Of a stretch of DNA of 39,812 bases, positions 26,889 to 35,450 are shown piece by piece. The stretch covers positions 1 to 39,812 of the forward strand of contig JACOTM010000041.1 in the NCBI GenBank assembly GCA_016178305.1. Reading direction: 5' to 3'. The notes under the pieces were generated by a model that had not been told where the DNA came from, searched no databases, and saw only the letters and a list, made by a program, of their open reading frames with translations. The stretch comes from Flavobacteriia bacterium (GTDB lineage: Bacteria; Bacteroidota; Bacteroidia; Flavobacteriales_D; Crocinitomicaceae). Position 1 is the stretch's first letter, and each line of letters begins with the position of its first letter. Made by a program: the position numbers and the translations under genes.

Positions 26889-28154
26889 TCACTTATACAA
26901 CAAATATTTTGCTCTAATTTTTTTGAAGTTGTCCAAATCTGGTTTCCAGGATTCACGAATTTCCTTGGCTGTTTTTCCGGCTAATATTTGTTGTCTCAAA
27001 GCACTATTTCCGGCTAAACGGTTGAAAAAATCTGTTTGATTAATGAATTCAACCGTATCTCCTAAAAGCAATTTAGCTTGTATAATCCAACCTAAATTGA
27101 TTTCATAGGTTCTTCTTTTTTGACTGTGTTGCAAATCAAAACCATTGCAAACTCGATTTTCCCAAAGTGGACTTTTTGCTCCGTAACTTGGAATTGGGGT
27201 GAATGTATAATCTGTTTTAGGAAATAATGGATGACCAAACATTTCAAAAGGTCTTTCAGTTCCTCTTCCAATACTAATGCTTGTTGCTTCAAATAAGCAT
27301 AAACTCGGGTAGAGTGTTACGGCTATTTCTGTTCTTAGATTTGGAGAAGGTGCAACAGGTAAAATATATTTAGTTTTATGGACATAATATTTACATGGGA
27401 CAATCCATAAACTACATTGCAAGCTATCCGACATCCATCTCTCCCCATTCACCATTAACGCATATTCGCCTATCGTCATTCCATAAACAATTGGCACGGG
27501 ATCCATTCCCACAAATGATTTATGAGCGTTATCTCTAACTGGACCATCGATATAATGTCCATTTGGATTGGGTCTGTCTAGTACCAACAGGCGTTTGTGA
27601 TTTTCTGCACAAGCTTCCATGACATAGTGTAATGTAGAGATATAAGTATAGAAACGAACTCCAACATCTTGAATATCGTAAATAACAATATCAACATCTT
27701 CTAATTGATCGGGATAAGGCTTTTTGTTTTTACCGTATAATGAAATAATAGGGATTCCAGTTTTTTCATCAATGGAAGAATTAACCTTTTCGCCAGCATC
27801 CATATCTCCACGAAAACCATGTTCAGGAGCGAAAACTTTCGCAATAATAACTCCTTTCGAAAGCAAGGTATCCACTAAATGTGTTTTCCCCACAACACTT
27901 GTTTGATTACTTACAATTGCAACTCTTTTTCCTTTTAATGAATCGATATAAAGATTTAATCGTTCGGCACCTACAATTGGTTCATGATAAACAACTTGCT
28001 TTGCTTCCTCAGGACGGATTTCTTCTATAGGCTCTTCTATAATTGTAATTTCTTGTTTGGGTTTGGTAGAAGTATTTTCAATTTTTTTAGTCTCACTTCC
28101 AGCTAATAAACTACAAGATGCAATCAAAAACAATAAAATACTTTTCAGGGACAA
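26889..28154 (-). CDS. DUF1343 / GH171 (NamZ-like) exo-beta-N-acetylmuramidase lipoprotein
   Basis: DUF1343 proteins include NamZ, which removes N-acetylmuramic acid from peptidoglycan fragments. Visible family segments are RVAIVSNQTSVVGKTHLVD, KVFAPEHGFRGDMDAGEKV, IPIISLYGKNKKPYPDQL, VIYDIQDVGVRFYTYISTL, VLDRPNPNG, PSPNLRTEIAVTLYPSLCLF and SIGRGTERPFEMFG. The TTG start at 28154 gives a clean lipoprotein signal with lipobox IASC at residues 11-14. Longer in-frame starts (ATG at 28211 and beyond) add a charged leader and run into the divergent permease gene, so TTG is preferred. The product is probably a periplasmic lipoprotein for cell-wall recycling. Confidence 0.88.
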   Translation of the reverse strand: MSLKSILLFLIASCSLLAGSETKKIENTSTKPKQEITIIEEPIEEIRPEEAKQVVYHEPIVGAERLNLYIDSLKGKRVAIVSNQTSVVGKTHLVDTLLSKGVIIAKVFAPEHGFRGDMDAGEKVNSSIDEKTGIPIISLYGKNKKPYPDQLEDVDIVIYDIQDVGVRFYTYISTLHYVMEACAENHKRLLVLDRPNPNGHYIDGPVRDNAHKSFVGMDPVPIVYGMTIGEYALMVNGERWMSDSLQCSLWIVPCKYYVHKTKYILPVAPSPNLRTEIAVTLYPSLCLFEATSISIGRGTERPFEMFGHPLFPKTDYTFTPIPSYGAKSPLWENRVCNGFDLQHSQKRRTYEINLGWIIQAKLLLGDTVEFINQTDFFNRLAGNSALRQQILAGKTAKEIRESWKPDLDNFKKIRAKYLLYK

Positions 28155-28161
28155 AAGCTTT

Positions 28162-29889
28162 ATGTACCTTAGTGCCCTAAAAAATAGTATATTGTCATTT
28201 GAACATTTCATAGCGAAAAGAATTCTCAAAAATGAGGTCGAAGGTACTAAAGTTTCTCGACCAATTGTACGTATATCTATATTAAGTATTTCACTAGCCG
28301 TTGTTGTTAACTTAATAACTTTAGCCATAGTCACTGGTTTTCAGCATGAAGTAAGAAAAAAAGTTTCTGGCTTTGGCTCGCATATTTTCATCATGAATAC
28401 TGGAGAAGCGAGTATTTATGAATGTAATCCGATAAACAAAAATCAAGCCTTTCTTTCTGTGATTCAAAAAATGAAAGGAATAAAATCCATCAATGCAACG
28501 GCTTATAAACCTGTTTTATTTCAATCAGATAAAAATGATATTTCCTATAAATTGGCAAATGGAAAAGATACAAGTTCAGTGCAACAAGAAATTCAAGGGG
28601 CAATCATCAAAGGTGTTGGGATAGATTTTAACTGGAAATTTTTTAAAGAAAATCTAAAATCAGGAAAATTACCAAATTATCGCATGGAACAAGCATCGGA
28701 TGAAATTTTAATTTCGGATCGAATTGCAAGAGATTTACATTTCAAAGTAGGAGATGAAGTTCGTGCTTTTTTTGTAAGAAACCAACCATTGAAACGATTT
28801 TTTAAAGTTGTAGGAATTTATGATACTGGCTTAGAAGAATTTGATAAAAAAATTGTAATTGGGGATATTCGAAACGTTCAACAATTAAATGACTGGGGTA
28901 TTTCTTCTTATATAGAAGTGGAAGATTCATTGACAGGAGACGATTTTATATTGAAAGCAAATGTAAATGGAGGTAATGGCAATTATCGTTTCGATTGGGG
29001 GAATGGGTATGAAGATTTTGGTAGAATTCGAATTTTTCCAACAAAAGATACCTTGATTCGTTTGATTTCATCTGATTATTGGAATAATGTTGATGGGAAA
29101 AATGAACAAACGAGTATTCCAGATACTTCTTATTTGAAAATTAAGGTGACAGGAAATAAATTGTTTTGGTGTATGCCTAAATTAGATGAAGAGGGGTTGA
29201 TTCAGCGAAACTATTTAAACGAAGATGGAACGAAATTTTCGATTGATTGTCCTGAAAAATCAATGATTTTTGAGCAAATTAAAGGAAAAGGAAGTTATGA
29301 AAATTATGTAGGAGGCTATGAAATTAATGTCAAAAATTGGGAGGACTTACCTGAAATAGTCGATGCATTGAAGCATAAAGTAGAATTTATTCCAACGGCT
29401 TATGAGGAGCAATTAAAAGTAACAAGTATTATTGACAATCAAGGTGATATTTTTGTTTGGTTGGGTTTTTTAGATTTAAATGTTGTTATTATTGTGGTAT
29501 TGATGATAATCATAGGAATTATTAATATGGGATCGGCATTATTGGTATTGATATTGGTTCGTTCGAATTTTATAGGAATGATGAAGGCGATGGGTGCTAC
29601 CAATTGGAGTATTCGTAAAATATTTTTATTTCAAGCGGCTTATTTGATAGGAAGAGGAATGATATGGGGAAATGTAATCGGATTAACTTTTTGTTTTATT
29701 CAGAGTCAATTTGGAATTTTCACGTTAAATCCCGAAGTTTATTATTTAGATCAAGTTCCAATAGAATTAAACTTTTGGCATTGGTTATTTTTAAATGTAG
29801 GAACCTTACTTGTTTGCGTAACAGCTTTAATAATTCCAAGTTATGTAATCACTAGAATTACACCAGTGAAAGCAATTAAATTTAATTGA
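28162..29889 (+). CDS. LolC/LolE-like ABC transporter permease with a periplasmic insertion
   Basis: From the ATG at 28162 the protein has 576 residues. The start resembles Bacteroidota LolC/E homologs (FEHFIAKRIL, SRPIVRISILSISLAVVVNLITLAIVTGF, with one membrane helix). A MacB-type periplasmic domain follows, and the C-terminus is FtsX-type with three helices (LDLNVVIIVVLMIIIGIINMG, MMKAMGATNWSIRKIFLFQA, WLFLNVGTLLVCVTALIIPS). A TTG at 28192 (before SFEHF) is another possible start. Related permeases have about 400-420 residues. Here about 110-120 extra residues (about 257-370, DNA about 28930-29275) sit before the VGGYEINVKNW segment, and they look like a beta-rich SprB/PKD-like module (LKANVNGGNGNYRFDWGNG). 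The ATPase partner is not in this window. The likely role is lipoprotein release from the inner membrane. Confidence 0.88.
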   Translation: MYLSALKNSILSFEHFIAKRILKNEVEGTKVSRPIVRISILSISLAVVVNLITLAIVTGFQHEVRKKVSGFGSHIFIMNTGEASIYECNPINKNQAFLSVIQKMKGIKSINATAYKPVLFQSDKNDISYKLANGKDTSSVQQEIQGAIIKGVGIDFNWKFFKENLKSGKLPNYRMEQASDEILISDRIARDLHFKVGDEVRAFFVRNQPLKRFFKVVGIYDTGLEEFDKKIVIGDIRNVQQLNDWGISSYIEVEDSLTGDDFILKANVNGGNGNYRFDWGNGYEDFGRIRIFPTKDTLIRLISSDYWNNVDGKNEQTSIPDTSYLKIKVTGNKLFWCMPKLDEEGLIQRNYLNEDGTKFSIDCPEKSMIFEQIKGKGSYENYVGGYEINVKNWEDLPEIVDALKHKVEFIPTAYEEQLKVTSIIDNQGDIFVWLGFLDLNVVIIVVLMIIIGIINMGSALLVLILVRSNFIGMMKAMGATNWSIRKIFLFQAAYLIGRGMIWGNVIGLTFCFIQSQFGIFTLNPEVYYLDQVPIELNFWHWLFLNVGTLLVCVTALIIPSYVITRITPVKAIKFN

Positions 29890-29908
29890 TATTATTTCAA
29901 AATAAGTT

Positions 29909-30997
29909 TTAGTATATTTTGGTTTCAAATTCTTCAACTTGATTCGCGTAATAACCAGCTTTCTTTTTAATTGATTCTAAAATTTGTTTTGCTTTTTCTT
30001 TGTTTCCCATTTGGAAGTAACTTTTAGCTAAATACCATTCAGATTCTTCGTTGAAATTGGAAAATTCAGATTTTAAGCAATTTTCAAAACATTGAATGGC
30101 TTTATCAGAATCTTTCAGGTTATAATAACATAAACCAGCATAAAAATTGGCATTTATATCATCTGGATAAGTTTTTAAAATTACTTCAAAACGGGTTAGT
30201 GCTTTTTTAAAATTACCTTTTGAAAAGAGTGCAATTGATTTATCAAGGTATTCGATATATGGAATGTCTATAGATTTCCATTCTGCTTCTTCATCTGTTT
30301 GGGCTGATTCCATTTCTTTATTCGCAGGTGTTCCGGTAATGATTAATTGCTTGGTTTCAATGATCGGTTTTGAACGATATTCTCTATAATCAACTAATTT
30401 CATATCACTTAAGTAAATTTCTTTTGCTTTAAAAGTACGTTTCGAAATTTCTTTAACAATTGGAATTGATTCAATTTTTTGTTTCGGTAAAGGTTCGATT
30501 ATGTCGTTGTTTTGTTTTAAATAACTTTCTTTTTTTAAATCTTCTTTTTTTTCAAAATCTTGAGAAATTGTCTGCGGTTTAATTTGCTTATGTTCTGGAA
30601 TTTCCTCTAAAACTTCTATTTGTTGTGGTATAAGAATATCGGTTTCTTCTATTTTTAAGGCTATTTTTGGAGGATTGAATCCCTGTTTTTTATGAATTAA
30701 CGAAATTGTATTTTCGTTTTTAACATAGAAAACAAGAAAAGTGATACATACAAACGTTATGATGGATAGAGAATAAAGGGTATTGAAAGATCTTGGTTTG
30801 AATTGTTTATCTAATGAGGCCATATTTTCTATTCCAACGGAAGCAGCTTCCCAACCTTCTAGAGCATCTGTGTCAAAGTCAGAATGCAAAGATTTTGCTT
30901 CTATTGCGTGTTTACTGCTTTCCGATTTTGTTTCTCTGTATGTTGAAATGTCTTCTCGAGAAAGTGAAGAATTGATGTTATTTTTATTATTTTTCAT
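29909..30997 (-). CDS. Single-pass membrane TPR protein, probable regulator (anti-sigma-like) of the adjacent sigma factor
   Basis: The product has 362 residues. A cytoplasmic N-terminus of about 70 residues carries FDTDALEGWEAAS, a DALEG motif that I recall from Bacteroidota anti-sigma and TonB-like proteins. One membrane helix lies at about 74-92 (LYSLSIITFVCITFLVFYV), followed by a charged, proline-containing periplasmic linker to about 230. Two to three TPR units lie at about 250-360 (GNFKKALTRFEVILKTYPDD, NFYAGLCYYNLKDSDKAIQC, WYLAKSYFQMGNKEKAKQIL). It starts 11 bp inside the 3' end of the sigma-factor gene, so the two are translationally coupled. Topology and coupling suggest that it holds or senses for the sigma factor; no classical zinc anti-sigma motif is present, so this is inference. 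Confidence 0.8.
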   Translation of the reverse strand: MKNNKNNINSSLSREDISTYRETKSESSKHAIEAKSLHSDFDTDALEGWEAASVGIENMASLDKQFKPRSFNTLYSLSIITFVCITFLVFYVKNENTISLIHKKQGFNPPKIALKIEETDILIPQQIEVLEEIPEHKQIKPQTISQDFEKKEDLKKESYLKQNNDIIEPLPKQKIESIPIVKEISKRTFKAKEIYLSDMKLVDYREYRSKPIIETKQLIITGTPANKEMESAQTDEEAEWKSIDIPYIEYLDKSIALFSKGNFKKALTRFEVILKTYPDDINANFYAGLCYYNLKDSDKAIQCFENCLKSEFSNFNEESEWYLAKSYFQMGNKEKAKQILESIKKKAGYYANQVEEFETKIY

Positions 30998-31565
30998 TTT
31001 TAAATTCCTTTAATTCCTCCAGTTGAATTTTGATATTTCGTTTTCCATTTTGAATGAAACTTTTGACTTTCATAAGTGGAATTTGTAAAAAATCACTTAT
31101 TTCTTGATAAGATTTTTCTTCCAGAAAGAAAAGTTGAATGCACTTTTTTTGTTCTGGTTTTAAGTCATCTATAGCTGATTCAAGTAGTGAAATTTGTTTT
31201 TCTTTTACCAGGATTTCGTCTTTTTCTTCTTCGTTTGACAGATGGATTGGTAGGTCAGAAATAAATGCTTGCCCCTTTTTTCTTAAAAGCTGAAAACATT
31301 CATTTTTTGTAACGATGTACAGCCAAGATTTGAAAAATTCAATGTGGTGTTTACATATTTTTAGAGGTAATTCTTCAAAAATTTTAGAAGAAACATCTTG
31401 CGCATCTTCAATTTTCTTTAAATATTTCAAGGATGTTCCCATAACCAAATGCCCATAACGTTCATATAAAATTCCAATACAAATAGATAATTGCTTCTGT
31501 TTGTAAAGCAAAATCAATTCCTCATCGGACATTTGTTTATATTTTTTTCGTTGTAATTGAAACAT
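30987..31565 (-). CDS. RNA polymerase sigma factor, sigma-70/ECF family
   Basis: This 192-residue protein has region 2 at about 12-85 (SDEELILLYKQKQLSICIGI, LYERYGHLVMGTSLKYLKK, EDAQDVSSKIFEELP, FKSWLYIVTKNECFQLLRKK) and region 4 at about 125-185 (AIDDLKPEQKKCIQLFFLEE, KSYQEISDFLQIPLMKVKSF, IQNGKRNIKIQL). It is full length for ECF factors. The start could also be the internal Met at residue 12. It is the first gene of a two-gene leftward operon, divergent from pfkA with a 144-bp gap. Targets are unknown. Confidence 0.93.
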   Translation of the reverse strand: MFQLQRKKYKQMSDEELILLYKQKQLSICIGILYERYGHLVMGTSLKYLKKIEDAQDVSSKIFEELPLKICKHHIEFFKSWLYIVTKNECFQLLRKKGQAFISDLPIHLSNEEEKDEILVKEKQISLLESAIDDLKPEQKKCIQLFFLEEKSYQEISDFLQIPLMKVKSFIQNGKRNIKIQLEELKEFKNEK

Positions 31566-31709
31566 ATTTTACTTTAGATGGAACGAAGCTACTAATTCCA
31601 TAAAAAGAAATGAATTTTTAATTAAAATAATTATATTTATAGGTAATCTGAGTGCAAAATTTTACTTGGCTCAGTTTGTTAGCTTTAAAAAATCTAATTT
31701 CTATTTGGT

Positions 31710-32681
31710 ATGAAAAAAATTGCATTAATTACATCCGGAGGAGATTCACCAGGAATGAACGCATGTATTCGTGCGGTAGTGAAAACTTGTTTGCATTATA
31801 AAATTACACCTTTTGGTATTTTTGATGGATTTCAAGGGATGATAGATGGTCGCGGATTTGAAATGTCATATTTAGATGTTGATAATATTATCCAAAGAGG
31901 AGGTACCATTTTAGGTACAGCAAGGTGTAAGGAATTCATGCAAGTTGAAGGAAGATTAAAGGCAATCGCTTATTTAAAATCTGAAAATATTGATGGCTTG
32001 GTCGTTATTGGTGGTGATGGTTCTTTTACTGGAGCATATCATTTAGGGCAAGAAATGAATATTCCAATTATTGGATTGCCAGGAACAATTGATAACGATA
32101 TTTATGGTACGGATCATACAATAGGTTATGATACTGCTTTAAATACAGTGATGGAAGCAGTTGATAAAATTAGAGATACTGCTGCGAGCCATCATCGTAT
32201 TTTTTTTATTGAAGTAATGGGGCGTGATGCTGGTTTTATTGCTTTAAATTCAGCTATATCCTCAGGAGCAGAAAATGTACTGATTCCTGAAAAACACATG
32301 GACATTGAAAAGTTAGTTCGTGATATTAAAATTCATAACAAAGGGCGTCGAGGATCTATAATCATGGTCGCAGAAGGTGATGAATGGGGAGGAGCAATAG
32401 AATTAATGGAAAAAGTGAAGCCTTTTTTACCTGATTACGATTTACGATATTCAGTTTTAGGTCATATCCAAAGAGGAGGGAGTCCATCCGCATGGGATCG
32501 AATTATTGCAACTAAAATGGGGTCTTATGCTGTTGAATTGTTAATGAATGGAGATACTAATTTAATGGTAGGAATTCAGGGAGATAATTTAGTAACCTGT
32601 TCAATTGAACAAGGAATTAAAGAAAATGCTTCTCCAAATTTAAATAGTATTAAATTACTGGCTAAATTGAGAACAAAATAA
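31710..32681 (+). CDS. pfkA: 6-phosphofructokinase, ATP-dependent
   Basis: This 323-residue enzyme, normal for bacterial PfkA, phosphorylates fructose-6-phosphate in glycolysis. Motifs are ALITSGGDSPGMNACIRAVV at the N-terminus, ILGTARCKEF, VVIGGDGSFTGA near residue 100 (ATP/Mg binding), GLPGTIDNDIYGTDHTIGYD near 122-140 with the catalytic Asp in TIDND, EVMGRDAGFIAL near 170, and LGHIQRGGSPSAWDR near 250. The ATG at 31710 is the only sensible start. It appears to be a single-gene unit; a weak 7-bp hairpin (32774-32780 with 32789-32795) lies about 90 bp after the stop. Confidence 0.97.
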   Translation: MKKIALITSGGDSPGMNACIRAVVKTCLHYKITPFGIFDGFQGMIDGRGFEMSYLDVDNIIQRGGTILGTARCKEFMQVEGRLKAIAYLKSENIDGLVVIGGDGSFTGAYHLGQEMNIPIIGLPGTIDNDIYGTDHTIGYDTALNTVMEAVDKIRDTAASHHRIFFIEVMGRDAGFIALNSAISSGAENVLIPEKHMDIEKLVRDIKIHNKGRRGSIIMVAEGDEWGGAIELMEKVKPFLPDYDLRYSVLGHIQRGGSPSAWDRIIATKMGSYAVELLMNGDTNLMVGIQGDNLVTCSIEQGIKENASPNLNSIKLLAKLRTK

Positions 32682-32903
32682 AAAATTGTAAATAATTGAT
32701 CTAACTTTAAGATTTTTCTAAAATTATTTGATGAACAGATTTCATTGAATTTTTCATTCAAAAAAGGAAAGTTTTTCAGTAATAATAGACTGAAATTTAG
32801 CTTTACTGAAACGTCATGTTCTTAAAAAAAACGTAAGGAATTTTAGTAGAAAAGGCTCAAAATATTGAAGTCATAATATATTGAAGTTTCTTATTATTCG
32901 GAA

Positions 32904-32938
32904 TTTGGATTTTTTTTCTATTTATCTTTCTATTTTTG
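32904..32938 (+). promoter_or_regulatory. Promoter of the O-methyltransferase gene
   Basis: TTTG at 32904-32907 and TATTTTTG at 32931-32938 (TAnnTTTG) are separated by 23 bp, slightly longer than the usual 19-21. The ATG at 32956 lies 17 bp after the -7 element. This decides the start and excludes the longer in-frame TTG at 32881, whose extra 25 residues would cover the promoter. Confidence 0.6.
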
Positions 32939-32955
32939 TTTTTTTTATATCAATT

Positions 32956-33600
32956 ATGGAATTTATTTCTCAAGAATTAGACACTTATGTTTGTTCGCAT
33001 ACCGATGCAGAATCTTTGTTGTTGCAAGAATTAAATAGAAAAACACATGTTAATGTTTTAAATCCGCGAATGCTAAGTGGACACTATCAGGGCCGTGTTT
33101 TGAGTATGATTTCCCAAATGATTCAGCCAAAAACAATTTTAGAAATCGGAACTTATACAGGATATTCAGCATTGTGTCTAGCAGAAGGATTAATTGAAAA
33201 TGGAAAATTATTTACAATAGATGTCAATCCAGAATTAGAAGAATTTGTTGATTCTTTTATTCAACGATCACTATATAAAGATAAAATAGTTCAATTAATA
33301 GGAGAAGGTTTAAAAATTATCCCAGCATTGAATGAAATGTTTGATATTGTTTTTATTGATGCTGATAAACGGAATTACGCGAGCTATTACGATATTGTTT
33401 TTGATAAAGTGAAAAAAGGTGGTTATATCATTGCTGATAACGTACTATGGTCCGGAAAGGTAACTCAAGAATATGATAAGTCAGACTTAGATACTAAAAT
33501 ATTAAAGGATTTCAATACAAAAGTTCAAAATGATTCACGTGTCGAAAATGTCTTGTTGCCAATTAGAGACGGATTGATGGTTGCACGGAAATTGATTTAA
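32956..33600 (+). CDS. SAM-dependent O-methyltransferase (caffeoyl-CoA/catechol type, class I)
   Basis: This 214-residue protein starts MEFISQELDTYVCSHT. Motif I is KTILEIGTYTGYSALCLAEG (about 58-77). FTIDVNPELEEF follows as the acidic SAM-ribose strand. DIVFIDADKRNYASYYDIVF holds the metal/substrate region, then GGYIIADNVLWSGKV. The end (RDGLMVARKLI) matches the family. Methyl acceptors are usually catechols or other phenols, but the substrate here cannot be told. It is a cytoplasmic, single-gene unit. Confidence 0.93.
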   Translation: MEFISQELDTYVCSHTDAESLLLQELNRKTHVNVLNPRMLSGHYQGRVLSMISQMIQPKTILEIGTYTGYSALCLAEGLIENGKLFTIDVNPELEEFVDSFIQRSLYKDKIVQLIGEGLKIIPALNEMFDIVFIDADKRNYASYYDIVFDKVKKGGYIIADNVLWSGKVTQEYDKSDLDTKILKDFNTKVQNDSRVENVLLPIRDGLMVARKLI

Positions 33601-33679
33601 ATTCTTAACAATGTGATTGAAATGTGTTTTTTACCAAAAAAATATATGTCGATGCAACCTTAATCGATTTAGTATAGTC

Positions 33680-33687
33680 TATCTTTG
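33680..33687 (+). promoter_or_regulatory. -7 element before the secreted CHU_C protein gene
   Basis: TATCTTTG is a perfect TAnnTTTG match ending 16 bp before the ATG at 33704. No TTG is visible 19 bp upstream. It supports the start at 33704 over the in-frame ATG at 33617, whose extra 29 residues precede the signal peptide. Confidence 0.55.
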
Positions 33688-33703
33688 TGTAAAACTACAT
33701 ATT

Positions 33704-35236
33704 ATGAAACTCTTATTATTGCTACATGTAATTTTTTCGGTATTTTATATAAATTCACAATGTTCTGGCAATGAGCCTTTGGTTGACTTAGGGAATGATA
33801 CGATTCTTTGTCAAGGGCAAACATTGGCTTTATCCGCTCCTACAGGATATGATTTATATTCGTGGTCAACGAATGCCACAACTCAAAGTATTGATATAAA
33901 TTCACCAGGTGTATATTTTGTTCACGCAACGATATTGGCAGGAAATTCGGAATTGGTTGTTAATGGTGATTTTGAAGCTGGCAATACTGGGTTTTCGTCT
34001 AATTATACTTATGTTTCAACTACAGGACCAACAGCTTTGTGGGACCCAGGGTATTATGCTATTGGCACAAGTCCAAATAATTACCATTCAAATTTTTATA
34101 ATTGTGCAGATCATACGACTAGTACAGGAAAAATGTATATTGCTAATGGAGCAGATATTCCAAATACAACAATTTGGTCTCAAACAATTACTGTAACACC
34201 TAACACAAATTATAATTTTTCAGCGTGGGTATCAAGTGTTGAAAATACATCAGCACCCGCAATTTTACAATTTTTTGTTAATGGTATTCAAATTGGCAAC
34301 GTCTTTTCGCCATCTAGTACCGGGTGTACTTGGTCTCAATTTTATAATTTATGGAATTCTACTTCAAGTACGAGTGCAGTTATCTCTATTAAAAATCAGA
34401 ATACAACTTCTGCTGGAAATGACTTTGCTTTAGATGATATTTCTTTTAAACCTTATTGTGTTAATTCTGATACTATTACTGTTATTTATGATACTTTGTC
34501 TGTCGATGCAGGACCAGACTTAACATTTTGTGATTATGAGCCATTACAACTTGTAGGAAGTACAAATTATCCAATGGCAACTTTGTCTTGGAATACTTTG
34601 GAAACAACTTCAATAATTACCCCAACTGTTTCAGGTCAATATACTATTACAGCAATCTCTCCTAACGGCTGTCAAAAAAGCGATGCAGCTCAAGTTCAAA
34701 TTAATCAATCTCCAACAGCTCAATTTTCTGCAAGCCCGCAAACTGGAATCGTTCCATTATCTGTGAATTTTACAAATGAAAGTCAAGGAGGTATTATTTA
34801 TTATTGGGATTTTGCAAATTCAAATTTAGATACTACGATAGATTTATCGAATGTTAATACAATATATACTAATTTAGGGGATTACAATGTCGAATTGATT
34901 GTTGTCGATATTAATGGTTGTCAAGATACTTCTAAAGTTTTGATCATTGCTATCGATCCTGTTGCACTTGAAACAGCAAATGTTTTCACTCCGAATAATG
35001 ATGGTGTAAATGATGTTTATCAATTTAATATGGTTAATATCAAAACAATTTCTTTAACTATTGTAAATCGATGGGGAGGAGTTATTAAAGAGATAACAGA
35101 TCCTAATATAGGTTGGGATGGAAAAAATTCTGCAGGAAATAATGCTTCAGATGGCGTTTATTTTTACATTTTTGAAGCGAAAAGTATTCAAGAAGAAAGT
35201 TTTAAAGGTCATGGTTTTATTCATTTGGTTCGATAG
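33704..35236 (+). CDS. T9SS-secreted surface protein with carbohydrate-binding-like, PKD and gliding-motility C-terminal domains
   Basis: The product has 510 residues. A signal peptide (1-19) is followed by an Ig-like segment at about 20-80 (DTILCQGQTLALSAPTGY). A CBM/galactose-binding-like jelly roll lies at about 85-265 (ELVVNGDFEAGNTGFSSNY, TVTPNTNYNFSAWVSS, ALDDISFKPYC), then a second Ig-like unit. A PKD domain at about 340-425 has SPQTGIVPLSVNFTNES and GDYNVELIVVDINGCQD. The gliding-motility-associated C-terminal domain at about 430-510 has ANVFTPNNDGVNDVYQF, IVNRWGGVIKE and GWDGKNSAGNNASDGVYFY. It is exported by T9SS. No PorP/SprF gene is next to it, so it may share one encoded elsewhere. 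Confidence 0.92.
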   Translation: MKLLLLLHVIFSVFYINSQCSGNEPLVDLGNDTILCQGQTLALSAPTGYDLYSWSTNATTQSIDINSPGVYFVHATILAGNSELVVNGDFEAGNTGFSSNYTYVSTTGPTALWDPGYYAIGTSPNNYHSNFYNCADHTTSTGKMYIANGADIPNTTIWSQTITVTPNTNYNFSAWVSSVENTSAPAILQFFVNGIQIGNVFSPSSTGCTWSQFYNLWNSTSSTSAVISIKNQNTTSAGNDFALDDISFKPYCVNSDTITVIYDTLSVDAGPDLTFCDYEPLQLVGSTNYPMATLSWNTLETTSIITPTVSGQYTITAISPNGCQKSDAAQVQINQSPTAQFSASPQTGIVPLSVNFTNESQGGIIYYWDFANSNLDTTIDLSNVNTIYTNLGDYNVELIVVDINGCQDTSKVLIIAIDPVALETANVFTPNNDGVNDVYQFNMVNIKTISLTIVNRWGGVIKEITDPNIGWDGKNSAGNNASDGVYFYIFEAKSIQEESFKGHGFIHLVR

Positions 35237-35285
35237 ATTTGAATTAAAGTTTTATGTTTTTTTATGTTTGAGTAAAACGGAATCC

Positions 35286-35440
35286 AAACTAATTCGAGAT
35301 ATTTGAGCTAAGTCAATGGTGTCCGGGTTAATTCGAATGTCTGAGCTAATTCGAGATGTCTGAGCTAAGTTAATGGTATCTGAGTTAATTCGGAGATGTC
35401 TGAGCTAAGTCGATGGTGTCTGAGCTAAGTCGAAGACACC
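35286..35440. repeat. Array of about eight ~20-bp tandem units of two alternating types
   Basis: Units begin GAG or GGG: 35305-35324, 35325-35342, 35343-35361, 35362-35381, 35382-35401, 35402-35421 and 35422-35440, with a partial unit at 35286-35304. Type A is GAGCTAAGTCGATGGTGTCT and type B is GAGCTAATTCGAGATGTCT. The order is B A B B A B A A'. Lengths of 18-20 bp break any reading frame. The array lies between two convergent genes and its last two units fold into a terminator-like hairpin. Confidence 0.85.
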
Positions 35441-35450
35441 ATTTTATTTT
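35413..35450. terminator. Hairpin made from the last tandem units, likely bidirectional terminator
   Basis: ATGGTGTCT (35413-35421) pairs perfectly with AGACACCAT (35434-35442), leaving a 12-nt loop that is part of the repeat unit. TTTATTTT follows on the plus strand. It lies between the convergent stops at 35236 and 35449 and partly overlaps the stop region of the amidohydrolase gene. Confidence 0.65.

Noticed and set aside
14727-31660. Shared 15-bp motif ATCTGAGTGyAAAAT at 14727-14741 and 31646-31660
   Set aside because: One mismatch in 15 bp is expected many times by chance in a 40-kb window.
32774-32795. Hairpin TTTCAGT/ACTGAAA as a pfkA terminator
   Set aside because: The stem is only 7 bp and no T-run follows; kept only as a remark under pfkA.
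32881-32955. Longer start of the O-methyltransferase (25 extra residues from a TTG)
   Set aside because: The extra residues are hydrophobic low-complexity sequence over the promoter element; family members start at the MEFISQ-type Met.
33617-33703. Longer start of the secreted CHU_C protein
   Set aside because: It would place 29 residues before the signal peptide and cover the TATCTTTG promoter element.
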